A program made the translations under genes and the position numbers. The notes under the pieces are model-generated. The model did not search any database. It was not told the DNA's origin and saw nothing but the letters and a program-made list of their open reading frames with translations. Positions 15,768-23,291 of a stretch of 32,076 nucleotides of DNA are shown in pieces. The stretch's first letter is position 1. Each line of letters starts with the position of its first letter. Location of the stretch: assembly GCA_937874275.1 (NCBI GenBank), contig CALNAU010000062.1, positions 1 through 32,076 of the forward strand, in the 5' to 3' direction. Origin of the DNA: an uncultured Clostridia bacterium. Its GTDB lineage: Bacteria > Bacillota > Clostridia > Christensenellales > Aristaeellaceae.

Positions 15768-16868
15768 CTACTGTCTGCTGGGGGCGTGGCAGGTGGAGCA
15801 GGGGTCCAGCTTGGAAAACTCCGCGTCATTCACCTGGCTGAACAAAAAGCCTGTCAGCGGCAGGTATTCCTTGGCCACGCTGGTGCATTCGCCGTTGACG
15901 TGGTACAGCATCCCGCCGGCCGGGTTATAGTACAGCTGCAGGCTGGGCGCAGAGGTCACCATGGGGGCCACGGTCACCACCGGCACGGCGGTGGAGGAGG
16001 CGGACTGTATCAACTGCTGGGAGGATAAAGAGGTCGGGTCCACATACCATTGTTCGTTCACCCGCATCATCAGCACCTGCATCTGGTAATCCTGCGCGGC
16101 CTGGCCATTGTTTTTGTCGATGGTGGCCACCATGTCAATGGTGCGCGTGTTGTCAGCGTCCGAGCCCGATATGCCGTTGAAGGAGAACTTCACCGGCGTG
16201 CGAATGCCCTTGATAAAGAACATGGCCTGCTCGGGGTCCTTCTGCTGGCTGACCCAGCTGGGGGCCGATAGCTCCACCATGCCCTTGTAATCCACATTGA
16301 TCCACGCGGCCATAAACTGCTCCAGCCGCTGCTGCGCCAGGGAGGCCGAGCCGGGCTGGGCGGAGGCGGCGGGCTGATCCTGCTCCTCCTGCACCAGCAT
16401 GCTCACCATGCTGGCACTGGAATCCTTGGAGAAGATGGACGCCAGGTCGCCCCCCTGAGCGCCCGGCACCCCCACCTGTGCCTGGGTGTTTTCGGGCGTG
16501 GGTGCGGGCGGCGCCCCCATCCAGATGGCAAACAGCGCCACCAAAATCATCGCGATATGGATAAAACTGAGCGTCATGCGGGCGTTGGGCACAAAGGCGT
16601 TCATCAGCCACATCAGCACCAGGCACGCGGCCGATACGGCGGCGAAGATGGTGTAGACGGTGGTGTTGCGTACCAGTAGCGCTACGATGAACAGCAGCGG
16701 CAGCGCGATGGTCAGCATCACCTGCAAAATCGCGAAGCTGCGCTGAGGGATGGACTCGTCCTGATAATCGCCCACCTTGCGGGGCGGCTGGGGTGTATTG
16801 CTGCGCTTGGGCGGCCGCTTGATGTTTTGCAGCGGCGCGCTCGAGTAGCGGTAGCGGTTGTCGCTCAT
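15768..16868 (-). CDS. Membrane protein with three N-terminal helices and a C-terminal Cys motif, unknown
   Basis: A 366-residue protein. Residues 1-44 are basic, proline-rich and cytoplasmic. Three helices follow at about 45-66, 70-92 and 99-118, then a low-complexity Pro/Ala/Gln linker (about 120-180). A folded domain at about 180-290 resembles small extracytoplasmic NTF2/DUF4878-like folds (LEQFMAAWINVDYKGMVELSAP ... VNEQWYVDP), though I cannot assign it firmly. The last 55 residues hold H323, C328, C357 and C360 in an arrangement like Ada-type zinc modules (YHxxxxC ... PCSTC). It is first in the operon, behind a good promoter, with AAAGGATG as ribosome-binding site. Its function is unknown. 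Confidence 0.72.
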   Translation of the reverse strand: MSDNRYRYSSAPLQNIKRPPKRSNTPQPPRKVGDYQDESIPQRSFAILQVMLTIALPLLFIVALLVRNTTVYTIFAAVSAACLVLMWLMNAFVPNARMTLSFIHIAMILVALFAIWMGAPPAPTPENTQAQVGVPGAQGGDLASIFSKDSSASMVSMLVQEEQDQPAASAQPGSASLAQQRLEQFMAAWINVDYKGMVELSAPSWVSQQKDPEQAMFFIKGIRTPVKFSFNGISGSDADNTRTIDMVATIDKNNGQAAQDYQMQVLMMRVNEQWYVDPTSLSSQQLIQSASSTAVPVVTVAPMVTSAPSLQLYYNPAGGMLYHVNGECTSVAKEYLPLTGFLFSQVNDAEFSKLDPCSTCHAPSRQ

Positions 16869-16918
16869 GGTATCATCCTTTCAATGTCGGGGATAGCGTC
16901 GGATAACTACCCAAGCGT

Positions 16919-16946
16919 AGTATAACATATCTTAACATATTGTAAA
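16919..16946 (-). promoter_or_regulatory. Promoter of the membrane protein-DUF6062-GerMN operon
   Basis: On the minus strand, TTTACA (16946-16941) is followed after 16 bp by TATACT (16924-16919), with TGT before the -10 (extended -10). It lies 51 bp upstream of the ATG at 16868, in an AT-rich island that contrasts with the coding DNA. Confidence 0.72.
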
Positions 16947-16997
16947 TACATTTGACGCAATTACGAGGGAGCACAGTCGTGCAAATCCCTTGGGGTT

Positions 16998-18773
16998 TCA
17001 GCCCTTTGGTTTGTCGCCGCCGGTGACAATGATGTTCTGTCGGCCAAACACGGCGGATAACGCCTGGATATCCTGTTCGGCCAGGCGGCGCGCATCCTCC
17101 TGCGCCGGGGCGGTATTTTCGCCCACCGCCTCAAAGCGGGCTGGCTGGCCACCTTCCTTGGTGAGGATGTCCTCTATCTGTGCCCGCCTGGCATCCGCCA
17201 TCAGAAAGCCGATGTAGAACTGCTTGTCCGGCGGGAATCGCAGCTGATACAGGCCATCCTTGCTGCCGCCGAACTTGCCCTCGCTCATCATGCTGTAGAT
17301 GTTGGGCAGCTCCTTTTTCGCCCGCTCCAGCATGCTGTTCCACGCCTGCTTGGGGCTGACCTCCTGCGTGGATGTGGGGGCTTCCGGTTCGGGGCTCGGC
17401 ACAGGCGCGGGCTCAGGTACAGCAGAGACCGCATTTTCTTCTATATTGTCGGTGATTTCAGGTACAAAGGCAGGAGGCACAACCTGTGGGATGGTTTCCT
17501 CAGCCTCATAAGATGCGGGTACCGTGTCTGTATCGGGAACAGTTGCTTGCGGAACAGCTTTCGCTGTGTCTGCCGGTTTCGCGGCAATAGCAGGCGGCTT
17601 TATCGGCGCGCCTTGCGGCGGGTTTACAGCACCGCTGCTCAGGGCAGCCAACGCCTGCTCCAGCTCGGTCAGGCGAGCCTGCAGGGCCATGGGGTCGCTC
17701 TGTTCGCCCAGTTCGCACACGCTCAGCGCGTAAACCTCCAGCACAGAGCGCTGCTGGGATACCCAGCGCAGGTCGCCTTCGGCGCGCACAGCGCGCTCCA
17801 GCATCCACACAAGCTTGTCCAGGGGGATTTCATCCGCTTGCTGGCGATAGCGGGCCAGCCGTTCATCGGGCGCGCCGGGGCCGGATTGCGCCAGCTTGGC
17901 GGCAATCAGCTGGCGCAGGTGGGCGGAAAAATCCTTGAGGAATACCTGGATGTCTTTGCCCGATTGCAGCATCTGATCAATCAATTCAAAGGCTTCCCTG
18001 GCCTGCCGACGGGCGAGTGCCGCTGCGAAGGAGAACAGGAACCCTTTGTCCACCGTGCCCAGCGCCTCGCGCACACGCTGCTCGCTAAGGTCACCCTCCT
18101 CGTCCAGGCACATGTCCATCAGGCTCCAGGCGTCGCGCATGCTGCCCTCGGCAGAGGAGGCAATCAGCTGGAGGGCTTCCTCCTCAGCATTTTGGCCGGG
18201 CTTGAGGGCCACGCGCAGACGGGCGATGATGTCGCTTTCGCGGATGCGGCCAAAGTCAAACCGCTGGCAGCGCGACAGGATGGTGGCGGGTATCTTCTGC
18301 GGTTCTGTGGTCGCCAATATGAACACCATGTATTCCGGCGGCTCCTCCAACGTTTTGAGCAAAGCGTTGAAGGCCGCGTTGGACAGCATGTGCACCTCGT
18401 CGATGATGTACACCTTGCGGCGCACAAATTGCGGCGGGTAGTTAACCCGCTCCAGCATATCGCGGATTTCGTTGACGCTGCTGTTGGAGGCGGCATCCAT
18501 CTCAATCACATCCAGCGTGGTATCGCTCATCAGGTTCTGGCAGGCCTCGCATTGCAGGCAGGGGTCGCCCTCCCTGGGGGATTGGCAGTTGATGGCCATC
18601 GCCAATATCCGCGCGGCGCTGGTCTTGCCGGTGCCGCGGCTGCCGCTGAACAGGTAGGCGTGGGCAATATGTCCCTTTTCGGCCTGATTTTTGAGGGTGC
18701 GCACCACATGCTCCTGGCCCACCATTTCAGAAAATGTGTGCGGGCGCCAGGTGCGGTAGAGGGATTGATACAT
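16998..18773 (-). CDS. dnaX: DNA polymerase III subunit gamma/tau
   Basis: A 591-residue clamp-loader ATPase that loads the beta clamp and links polymerases at the fork. The Walker A motif is GSRGTGKT (44-51), zinc cysteines are C63, C72, C75 and C78, Walker B is IIDEVH (123-128), sensor 1 is ATTEP, and the SRC motif lies at 167-169. Domain III is helical to about residue 370. A long proline/alanine-rich linker (about 395-495) leads to a tau-like C-terminal domain. I start at 18773, where GGAGGAG precedes the ATG; the open frame upstream to 18941 overlaps the yitT gene and lacks similarity. No ribosomal frameshift site is evident. The usual ybaB-recR neighbours do not follow it, and no clear terminator is visible after the stop. 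Confidence 0.96.
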   Translation of the reverse strand: MYQSLYRTWRPHTFSEMVGQEHVVRTLKNQAEKGHIAHAYLFSGSRGTGKTSAARILAMAINCQSPREGDPCLQCEACQNLMSDTTLDVIEMDAASNSSVNEIRDMLERVNYPPQFVRRKVYIIDEVHMLSNAAFNALLKTLEEPPEYMVFILATTEPQKIPATILSRCQRFDFGRIRESDIIARLRVALKPGQNAEEEALQLIASSAEGSMRDAWSLMDMCLDEEGDLSEQRVREALGTVDKGFLFSFAAALARRQAREAFELIDQMLQSGKDIQVFLKDFSAHLRQLIAAKLAQSGPGAPDERLARYRQQADEIPLDKLVWMLERAVRAEGDLRWVSQQRSVLEVYALSVCELGEQSDPMALQARLTELEQALAALSSGAVNPPQGAPIKPPAIAAKPADTAKAVPQATVPDTDTVPASYEAEETIPQVVPPAFVPEITDNIEENAVSAVPEPAPVPSPEPEAPTSTQEVSPKQAWNSMLERAKKELPNIYSMMSEGKFGGSKDGLYQLRFPPDKQFYIGFLMADARRAQIEDILTKEGGQPARFEAVGENTAPAQEDARRLAEQDIQALSAVFGRQNIIVTGGDKPKG

Positions 18774-18802
18774 GCTGACTCCTCCGCCGGGCAGCTTGCC
18801 GG

Positions 18803-19681
18803 CTATATGTCGTCCGAGGCCAGGTTGGCAAAGCCTTCGCCCAGCGTCTCGTGGGTATCGGTGATAAACATGAACGCCTTGGGATCCTGTTGGTTTACAA
18901 TGGATTTGACGGCCAGCATCTCCATGCGGCTCACCACACACAGCAGCAGCTGCATCTGGTGCCCGCTGTAAGAGCCTGTGGCGTTCAGGGTGGTTACGCC
19001 GCGGCCTACCTCATCAAGCAAGCGGCGGGTGATGCCCTCGCCCTGGCGGGTGATGATGTAGCAAGCCTTGTCCATCCGCAGGCCGGTGAGCACGCTGTCC
19101 AACACCTTGGTGATAATAAACGCGCTGATCATGGCGTACATGGCGTGCTCCATACTCAGGGTGAAGCCGGCCAGCGTGATGACCACGCCATCCAGCGCGA
19201 ACAAAAAGGCGCCAACAGAAATCAAAGGGAAGCGCCGGTGCACCACCCTGGCCAGCAGGTCGGTGCCGCCGGTGGTGGCGCCCGCGCGCAGGATGAGCCC
19301 CAGGCCAAAGCCAACCAGCACACCGCCAAACACGCTGGCCAGCAGGGGTTCCCGCGTCAGGGGCTCTAATTTCATCAAGTCGATCAGCGCGGAAAACAGC
19401 ACCGTGGCCACCAGCGAGCGCAGCACGAAGGTGCGGCCCATGCTGCGGTAGCCTATGAGAAACAGGGGAATGTTGATCAACAGGCTGGTCATACCCACCG
19501 GCCAGCCAAACGCATGGTGCAGCACCATGCTGATGCCGGTGACGCCGCCCGGGGCGATGCCGTTGGGCACCAGAAACAGGGGATAGGCGACGGCGCCAAT
19601 CAGGCACCCCACCAGCATCAAGGCATAGTGCATCACCCATTTTGCGCGGGCGTTGCCCGAGCCCGCGAGCATGTTGGTCAT
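18803..19681 (-). CDS. YitT family membrane protein (DUF161/DUF2179)
   Basis: A 292-residue protein with five or six transmembrane helices (first near residues 15-36; glycine-rich PNGIAPGGVTGISM loop at about 39-53), followed by the cytoplasmic DUF2179 domain (about 205-292) with the signature GVTTLNATGSYSG. Family members are widespread in Firmicutes with no firmly established transport substrate. The ATG at 19681 follows GGAGG by only 4 bp; an ATG three codons later is 13 bp away. It lies 29 bp upstream of dnaX, so they are probably cotranscribed from the promoter at 19713-19721. Confidence 0.9.
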   Translation of the reverse strand: MTNMLAGSGNARAKWVMHYALMLVGCLIGAVAYPLFLVPNGIAPGGVTGISMVLHHAFGWPVGMTSLLINIPLFLIGYRSMGRTFVLRSLVATVLFSALIDLMKLEPLTREPLLASVFGGVLVGFGLGLILRAGATTGGTDLLARVVHRRFPLISVGAFLFALDGVVITLAGFTLSMEHAMYAMISAFIITKVLDSVLTGLRMDKACYIITRQGEGITRRLLDEVGRGVTTLNATGSYSGHQMQLLLCVVSRMEMLAVKSIVNQQDPKAFMFITDTHETLGEGFANLASDDI

Positions 19682-19712
19682 AAGGCCTCCACATCATGAA
19701 ATTGCCGTTCAT

Positions 19713-19721
19713 AGTATAGCA
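19713..19721 (-). promoter_or_regulatory. Candidate extended -10 promoter for yitT-dnaX
   Basis: Minus-strand TGC-TATACT (19721-19713) lies 32 bp before the yitT ATG. The TGn extension is present, but no -35 close to consensus exists at 16-18 bp. Confidence 0.55.
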
Positions 19722-19821
19722 TAAGGAACAGGTAAAAAACGAGCGCGGCAGGCAGGAAAGCCGCTGCCAAGCGTCGAAGGATATCTATACGGAATCACTC
19801 AAGAGAGAGGAGCATACTGCC

Positions 19822-20361
19822 ATGAAGACCAACATCACTGCAAAGGGCATGGTCGTGACCCCCGCCATCACCAACCGGGTACTCAAAAAAACACAGACAA
19901 TGAGCCGCTATCTGCGGCCGGATACCGAAATGAACATCCGCATGCGCCGCGAACGCGACCAGCGCATCGTAGAAATCACCGTGCCCATGGACGGCATCAC
20001 CATGCGTGCCGAGGCGGCCAGTGAGGATAACCTCTTTATGTCCATCGACCGGGCGCTGGCCAAGCTGGAAAAGCAAATCCTCCGCCACCGCACCAAGCTG
20101 GAGAAGCGCCTGCGCGAGGACGTCAACCTGGAGGAGACACCCGAATTCCTGGAGCAGGTACCTGCCGAAGAAGGTCAGGGCCGCCAGGTGGTGCGCGAAA
20201 AGACCTATACCCTGCGCCCCATGAGCCGCGAGGACGCGGTGCTGCAGATGGAACTGCTGGGGCACAGCTTCTACGTGTATATCGACCTGGATACCGATGA
20301 GACGCATGTGCTCTACCTGCGCCGCGACGGCAACCTGGGTGTGCTGACCCCCGAACAATAA
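19822..20361 (+). CDS. hpf: Ribosome hibernation promoting factor, long form
   Basis: A 179-residue long HPF that dimerises 70S ribosomes into 100S particles in slow growth. The N-terminal domain (about 1-98) has the beta-alpha fold binding the 30S decoding region; the basic helix with KLEKQILRHRTKLEKR lies at about 80-97. After a short acidic linker (about 98-122), the C-terminal dimerisation domain (about 124-179) shows the expected MSREDAVLQMELLGHSFYVY core and the LYLRRDGNLGVL ending. AGAGGAG at 19806-19812 is 9 bp from the ATG. A GC-rich hairpin-forming leader lies at about 19744-19770. I found no convincing promoter. It converges on the CCA gene across a terminator. Confidence 0.96.
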   Translation: MKTNITAKGMVVTPAITNRVLKKTQTMSRYLRPDTEMNIRMRRERDQRIVEITVPMDGITMRAEAASEDNLFMSIDRALAKLEKQILRHRTKLEKRLREDVNLEETPEFLEQVPAEEGQGRQVVREKTYTLRPMSREDAVLQMELLGHSFYVYIDLDTDETHVLYLRRDGNLGVLTPEQ

Positions 20362-20378
20362 CAAAAAAAACAATTCAT

Positions 20379-20410
20379 AGCGGCTGCCGTCCATGTGGGC
20401 GGCAGCCGCT
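20379..20410. terminator. Terminator between convergent hpf and cca
   Basis: An 11-bp perfect stem (20379-20389 with 20400-20410; core AGCGGCTGCC) has a 10-base loop. On the + strand it is followed by GTGTTATTTATT. On the minus strand a T8 tract begins 8 bases after the stem. Both are imperfect U runs, but the stem is very stable and lies between two converging genes. Confidence 0.65.
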
Positions 20411-20426
20411 GTGTTATTTATTGTGA

Positions 20427-21755
20427 TTACTGCCGCGCTCGCTCCTTCGCGAGCGCCAGCAGAGCGTCGGCCTCATTTTGAACACGGCCGGACAATACCG
20501 CGTCCAGCAGCCACTGCAACGTATGGCCCAATTCGGGCCCCTGTGGGATGCCCAGCGCCATCAGCGCGCGGCCGTCTATCTGCAGGTCGCCGATGCTCAG
20601 GCAGGCTCCGGAAGCAACCCGTTCCTCCGCCGCGCGAATGAGCGCCAGGCTGCGGTCAGCCTGGGGCGCCATGTACGGCGCGTGGGCGGCCAGATCCGCA
20701 TGCTGCAATTGCAGCAGCTGCCGCAGCAGTTCAAGCCCTAAACGGGATAGCCACTTTTGCAGGTTGTCCGGCCCCACGCGGTCGTCATGATGGCGCACAA
20801 GCGTGATAACGGTGTCGCTTAGTTGTTTGGATTGCTTCAGGCTTGCCATGCAGTCCGCCGCGATGCGCGCGCTGACCGCCGGATGCCCGCGGAAGTGCGA
20901 GGTGCCATCCGGGTCATAGGTGGCGGTGGAGGGCTTGCCGCTGTCGTGCAGCAGAGCGGCCCAGCGCAGCGCCAGCTCACGCGGGGTATGGCGTATGGTT
21001 TGCAGGGTGTGCTCCCACAAATCCCACCGGTGCATGCGCGTGCGCTGGGGCGTGTGGTGCATGGGGGCCAGTTGCGGCAGCGCCGCGAACAGGATATGCG
21101 GATGCTGACGCAGCGCCTGTGGTGCGTGCTCACCCATCAGCAGCAGGTTGAGTTCCCGTGCCACCCGCTCGCGGCTCAACTTGTCCATATTGTGCGCCAG
21201 AGTGTTCATGGCCTGCGCGGTGGCAGGCTCAATGTCAAAGCCCAGCGTGGCCGAAAACCGCAGCGCCCGCAGGATGCGCAGCGCGTCCTCGGTGAATCGC
21301 GCGGTGGGGTTGCCAACGGCCATCAGGCGCCGGTCACGGCAGGCCTGTACCCCATCATAGGGGTCAACCAGGCCGCGTCTGGGGCTATACGCCATGGCGT
21401 TGACGGTGAAGTCCCGGCGCTTCAGGTCCTCCTCAATGGAGTCGGAAAAGCGCACGGAATCGGGATGCCGACCGTCCGTATACGTGCCGTCGTTGCGGAA
21501 TGTGGTGATTTCAAGCGGCATGTCGCCACTGATGAGGGTTACCGTGCCGTGTTTGAGGCCGGTATCCACAATGCGCTCGCCCTCAAAGCAGGCATGCACC
21601 TCCTGCGGTCGGGCGCTGGTGCACAGGTCGTATTCATGGGGCTGCTTGCCCAGCACACTGTCGCGCACGCAGCCGCCCACCACGTAGGCCTCGTGGCCGC
21701 AGGCCTCCAGGCGAGAAAGCGCGTCCGCCACAGGCGCAGGCAAAAGTATCTGCAT
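20427..21755 (-). CDS. cca: CCA-adding tRNA nucleotidyltransferase with HD domain
   Basis: A 442-residue class II nucleotidyltransferase that builds or repairs the 3' CCA of tRNA. Seen in order: the GG(x)VRD motif (27-32, GGCVRD); the metal motif in HEYDLCTSA, where the usual DxD reads E41-Y42-D43; RRDFTVNAMAY; a DPYDG turn; the EDALRILRALRF helix; and a C-terminal HD domain (RWAALLHDSGKP ... HFRGHP). The ATG at 21755 follows AGGAGA by 6 bp; the in-frame ATG at 21791 lies within the -10 box. An HD domain is common in clostridial and proteobacterial CCA enzymes and can carry phosphatase or phosphodiesterase activity. The D-to-E change is conservative but worth noting. Confidence 0.92.
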   Translation of the reverse strand: MQILLPAPVADALSRLEACGHEAYVVGGCVRDSVLGKQPHEYDLCTSARPQEVHACFEGERIVDTGLKHGTVTLISGDMPLEITTFRNDGTYTDGRHPDSVRFSDSIEEDLKRRDFTVNAMAYSPRRGLVDPYDGVQACRDRRLMAVGNPTARFTEDALRILRALRFSATLGFDIEPATAQAMNTLAHNMDKLSRERVARELNLLLMGEHAPQALRQHPHILFAALPQLAPMHHTPQRTRMHRWDLWEHTLQTIRHTPRELALRWAALLHDSGKPSTATYDPDGTSHFRGHPAVSARIAADCMASLKQSKQLSDTVITLVRHHDDRVGPDNLQKWLSRLGLELLRQLLQLQHADLAAHAPYMAPQADRSLALIRAAEERVASGACLSIGDLQIDGRALMALGIPQGPELGHTLQWLLDAVLSGRVQNEADALLALAKERARQ

Positions 21756-21786
21756 CGTTGGTCTCCTGATTGATTTGAATGGGGTC

Positions 21787-21815
21787 ATCATAGCTAGTAG
21801 GGCTCAACTTGTCAA
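21787..21815 (-). promoter_or_regulatory. Promoter of cca, -35 shared with the divergent methyltransferase promoter
   Basis: On the minus strand a perfect TTGACA (21815-21810) is separated by 17 bp from TATGAT (21792-21787). Its -35 overlaps that of the + strand promoter through the palindrome CTTGTCAAG. Confidence 0.85.
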
Positions 21816-21837
21816 GCGGGGCAAAGCATGCTAAACT
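21809..21837 (+). promoter_or_regulatory. Promoter of the DNA methyltransferase gene
   Basis: TTGTCA (21809-21814) is separated by 17 bp from TAAACT (21832-21837), with TGC before the -10. Five of its six -35 bases are shared with the cca promoter on the other strand. Confidence 0.8.
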
Positions 21838-21882
21838 TTCCATTGGATTTGAACGGCGCAAGCGGCATAGGGAGGTCTTGGC

Positions 21883-23148
21883 ATGATGTGGCAGCGTGTC
21901 AGCTGTGAACAGGAGCGGGTCGACGCCCCCGGCACCAAGGGGACGCTGATGCTGGGCGATGCCCTGGCCCTGGATTTGAGCGCCTGCTTTGGCCGTGTGC
22001 AGTGCGTATACCTGGACCCGCCCTACTTCACGGGGGAGCGCTTTACCATGCGCATGCGCGTGGGGGAGGACGGCTGGAAGTCCGGCCGCCGCACCATCGA
22101 ACTGCCCGCCTACAATGACTTTTCCGGCGCCAGCCGGGAGGAGTATCTGGCCTTCCTGCGGGAGGCCATTCACCTGGCCCGCAAGCTGCTGACCGAGAGC
22201 GGCTCGTTCTTTTTGCATGTGGATTGGCGCGCCAGTGCCCATGCCCGCCTGCTGTGCGACGCTATCTTCGGGGAAGAGCAGTTCCGCAACGAAATCATCT
22301 GGAGTTACCAGACCGGCGGGCGATCCATGCGCTACTTCAGCCGCAAGCACGACACCATCCTGTTCTACGCCAAGTCCAAAGAGCATTACTTTGATATCAC
22401 CAAGGTGCCTGCCAGCCGCAAGGAGCAGCGCAGCAACCACCTCAAGCGCCATGTGGATGAAGACGGGCGCGGCTACCGCTCCATCACCACCGGCGGCAAG
22501 ACCTATGTCTACTATGATGATGAGCCCAGCTACCCAGACGATGTGTGGACCGACCTCAGCCAGATGCAGCAAAAGGACCCACAGCGCACCGGCTATGCCA
22601 CGCAGAAGCCGCAGGCGTTGCTGGACCGCATCATCCTGTGCTGCACGCAGCCGGGCGACCTGGTGGCCGACCTGATGTGCGGCTCGGGCACCACGCTGAT
22701 ATCGGCCGCCACGAATGGACGGCAGTTTTTGGGCGTGGATAGCAGCCGCCAGGCTTTCAGCGTGTGCCGCAAGCGCCTGGCCGAGGTGCCGGTGACCTGC
22801 TACGCGCCTTTCGCCCAGGTGCCCGTGATGCTGGATGCGTCGGCCATGCCGGGCATCGGTTTTTACGATGTGCAGCTCAACGCCTATACGCTGTCGGGCG
22901 ATGCCTTTGAGCGGCGGGGCAAGGGCGGTCAGCCGTTCCATGTAGCCGGGCTGGATGCGGTGGATCAGTGGTACGCCGGCCTAATCAACGGGGGCGTTTT
23001 TGTAGCCTATGCCTCGGCCGTGCGGCGCAAGCAGACGCCGGCATTGCCCACCGTGCTGTCCATCCCGCTGTTGCGAGGTACGTTGGCCATTTTGGCTATT
23101 GATGTGCTGGGCAACCGCACCCTTTGGACGGCATCCGGCGAGGTGTAA
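21883..23148 (+). CDS. Solitary site-specific DNA methyltransferase, beta class (N4/N6 type)
   Basis: A 421-residue amino-methyltransferase. Catalytic motif IV is DPPY (45-48) and precedes the AdoMet-binding motif I (MCGSGTT, 265-271): the beta-class order seen in CcrM-like and type III Mod enzymes. TGYATQKPQALLDRII, a motif common to this class, lies just before motif I. The target-recognition part is probably residues ~120-240. The last ~130 residues (290-421), including a hydrophobic LPTVLSIPLLRGTLAILAI stretch, form a region I do not recognise. No endonuclease or specificity gene is adjacent. The neighbours are cca and an MreB-like gene, so it is solitary in this window and could act in regulation or genome marking (inference). 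GGAGG at 21871-21875 is 7 bp from the ATG. Confidence 0.9.
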   Translation: MMWQRVSCEQERVDAPGTKGTLMLGDALALDLSACFGRVQCVYLDPPYFTGERFTMRMRVGEDGWKSGRRTIELPAYNDFSGASREEYLAFLREAIHLARKLLTESGSFFLHVDWRASAHARLLCDAIFGEEQFRNEIIWSYQTGGRSMRYFSRKHDTILFYAKSKEHYFDITKVPASRKEQRSNHLKRHVDEDGRGYRSITTGGKTYVYYDDEPSYPDDVWTDLSQMQQKDPQRTGYATQKPQALLDRIILCCTQPGDLVADLMCGSGTTLISAATNGRQFLGVDSSRQAFSVCRKRLAEVPVTCYAPFAQVPVMLDASAMPGIGFYDVQLNAYTLSGDAFERRGKGGQPFHVAGLDAVDQWYAGLINGGVFVAYASAVRRKQTPALPTVLSIPLLRGTLAILAIDVLGNRTLWTASGEV

Positions 23149-23221
23149 TGGCACCAATGTGGGTTTGCGACGCAAAAATGAAGCCTATTTTACGAAAATA
23201 GTGGTAATTGTTACCGTTTTA

Positions 23222-23230
23222 TGTTAATAT
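23222..23230 (+). promoter_or_regulatory. Candidate extended -10 promoter of the MreB-like gene
   Basis: TGT-TAATAT (23222-23230) lies within an AT-rich island (about 23175-23252). No consensus -35 is present at 17 bp (TGGTAA at 23202-23207). A ~55-base leader ends in GGAGGTGA, 6 bp before the ATG. Confidence 0.5.
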
Positions 23231-23291
23231 GCCCATGGAATCTGTAATTTGTGTGCGCCGGCGTTGTGAACGGCGGCGGAGGTGACTTCAA

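Noticed and set aside
16998..18773. A programmed frameshift in dnaX producing a short gamma form.
   Set aside because: I found no A-rich slippery sequence with a downstream stem; Firmicute DnaX often lacks it.
17547..18971. A 474-codon + strand frame antisense to dnaX.
   Set aside because: dnaX is unmistakable. The antisense frame shows no family pattern and is rich in His, Gln and Gly, typical of reverse frames in GC-rich genes.
19777..19800. A SigH-like sequence (GAAGGATAT ... GGAAT) upstream of hpf, tempting because hpf is SigH/SigB-controlled in B. subtilis.
   Set aside because: The spacer between the two parts is only about 4 bp, whereas SigH promoters need roughly 11-12.
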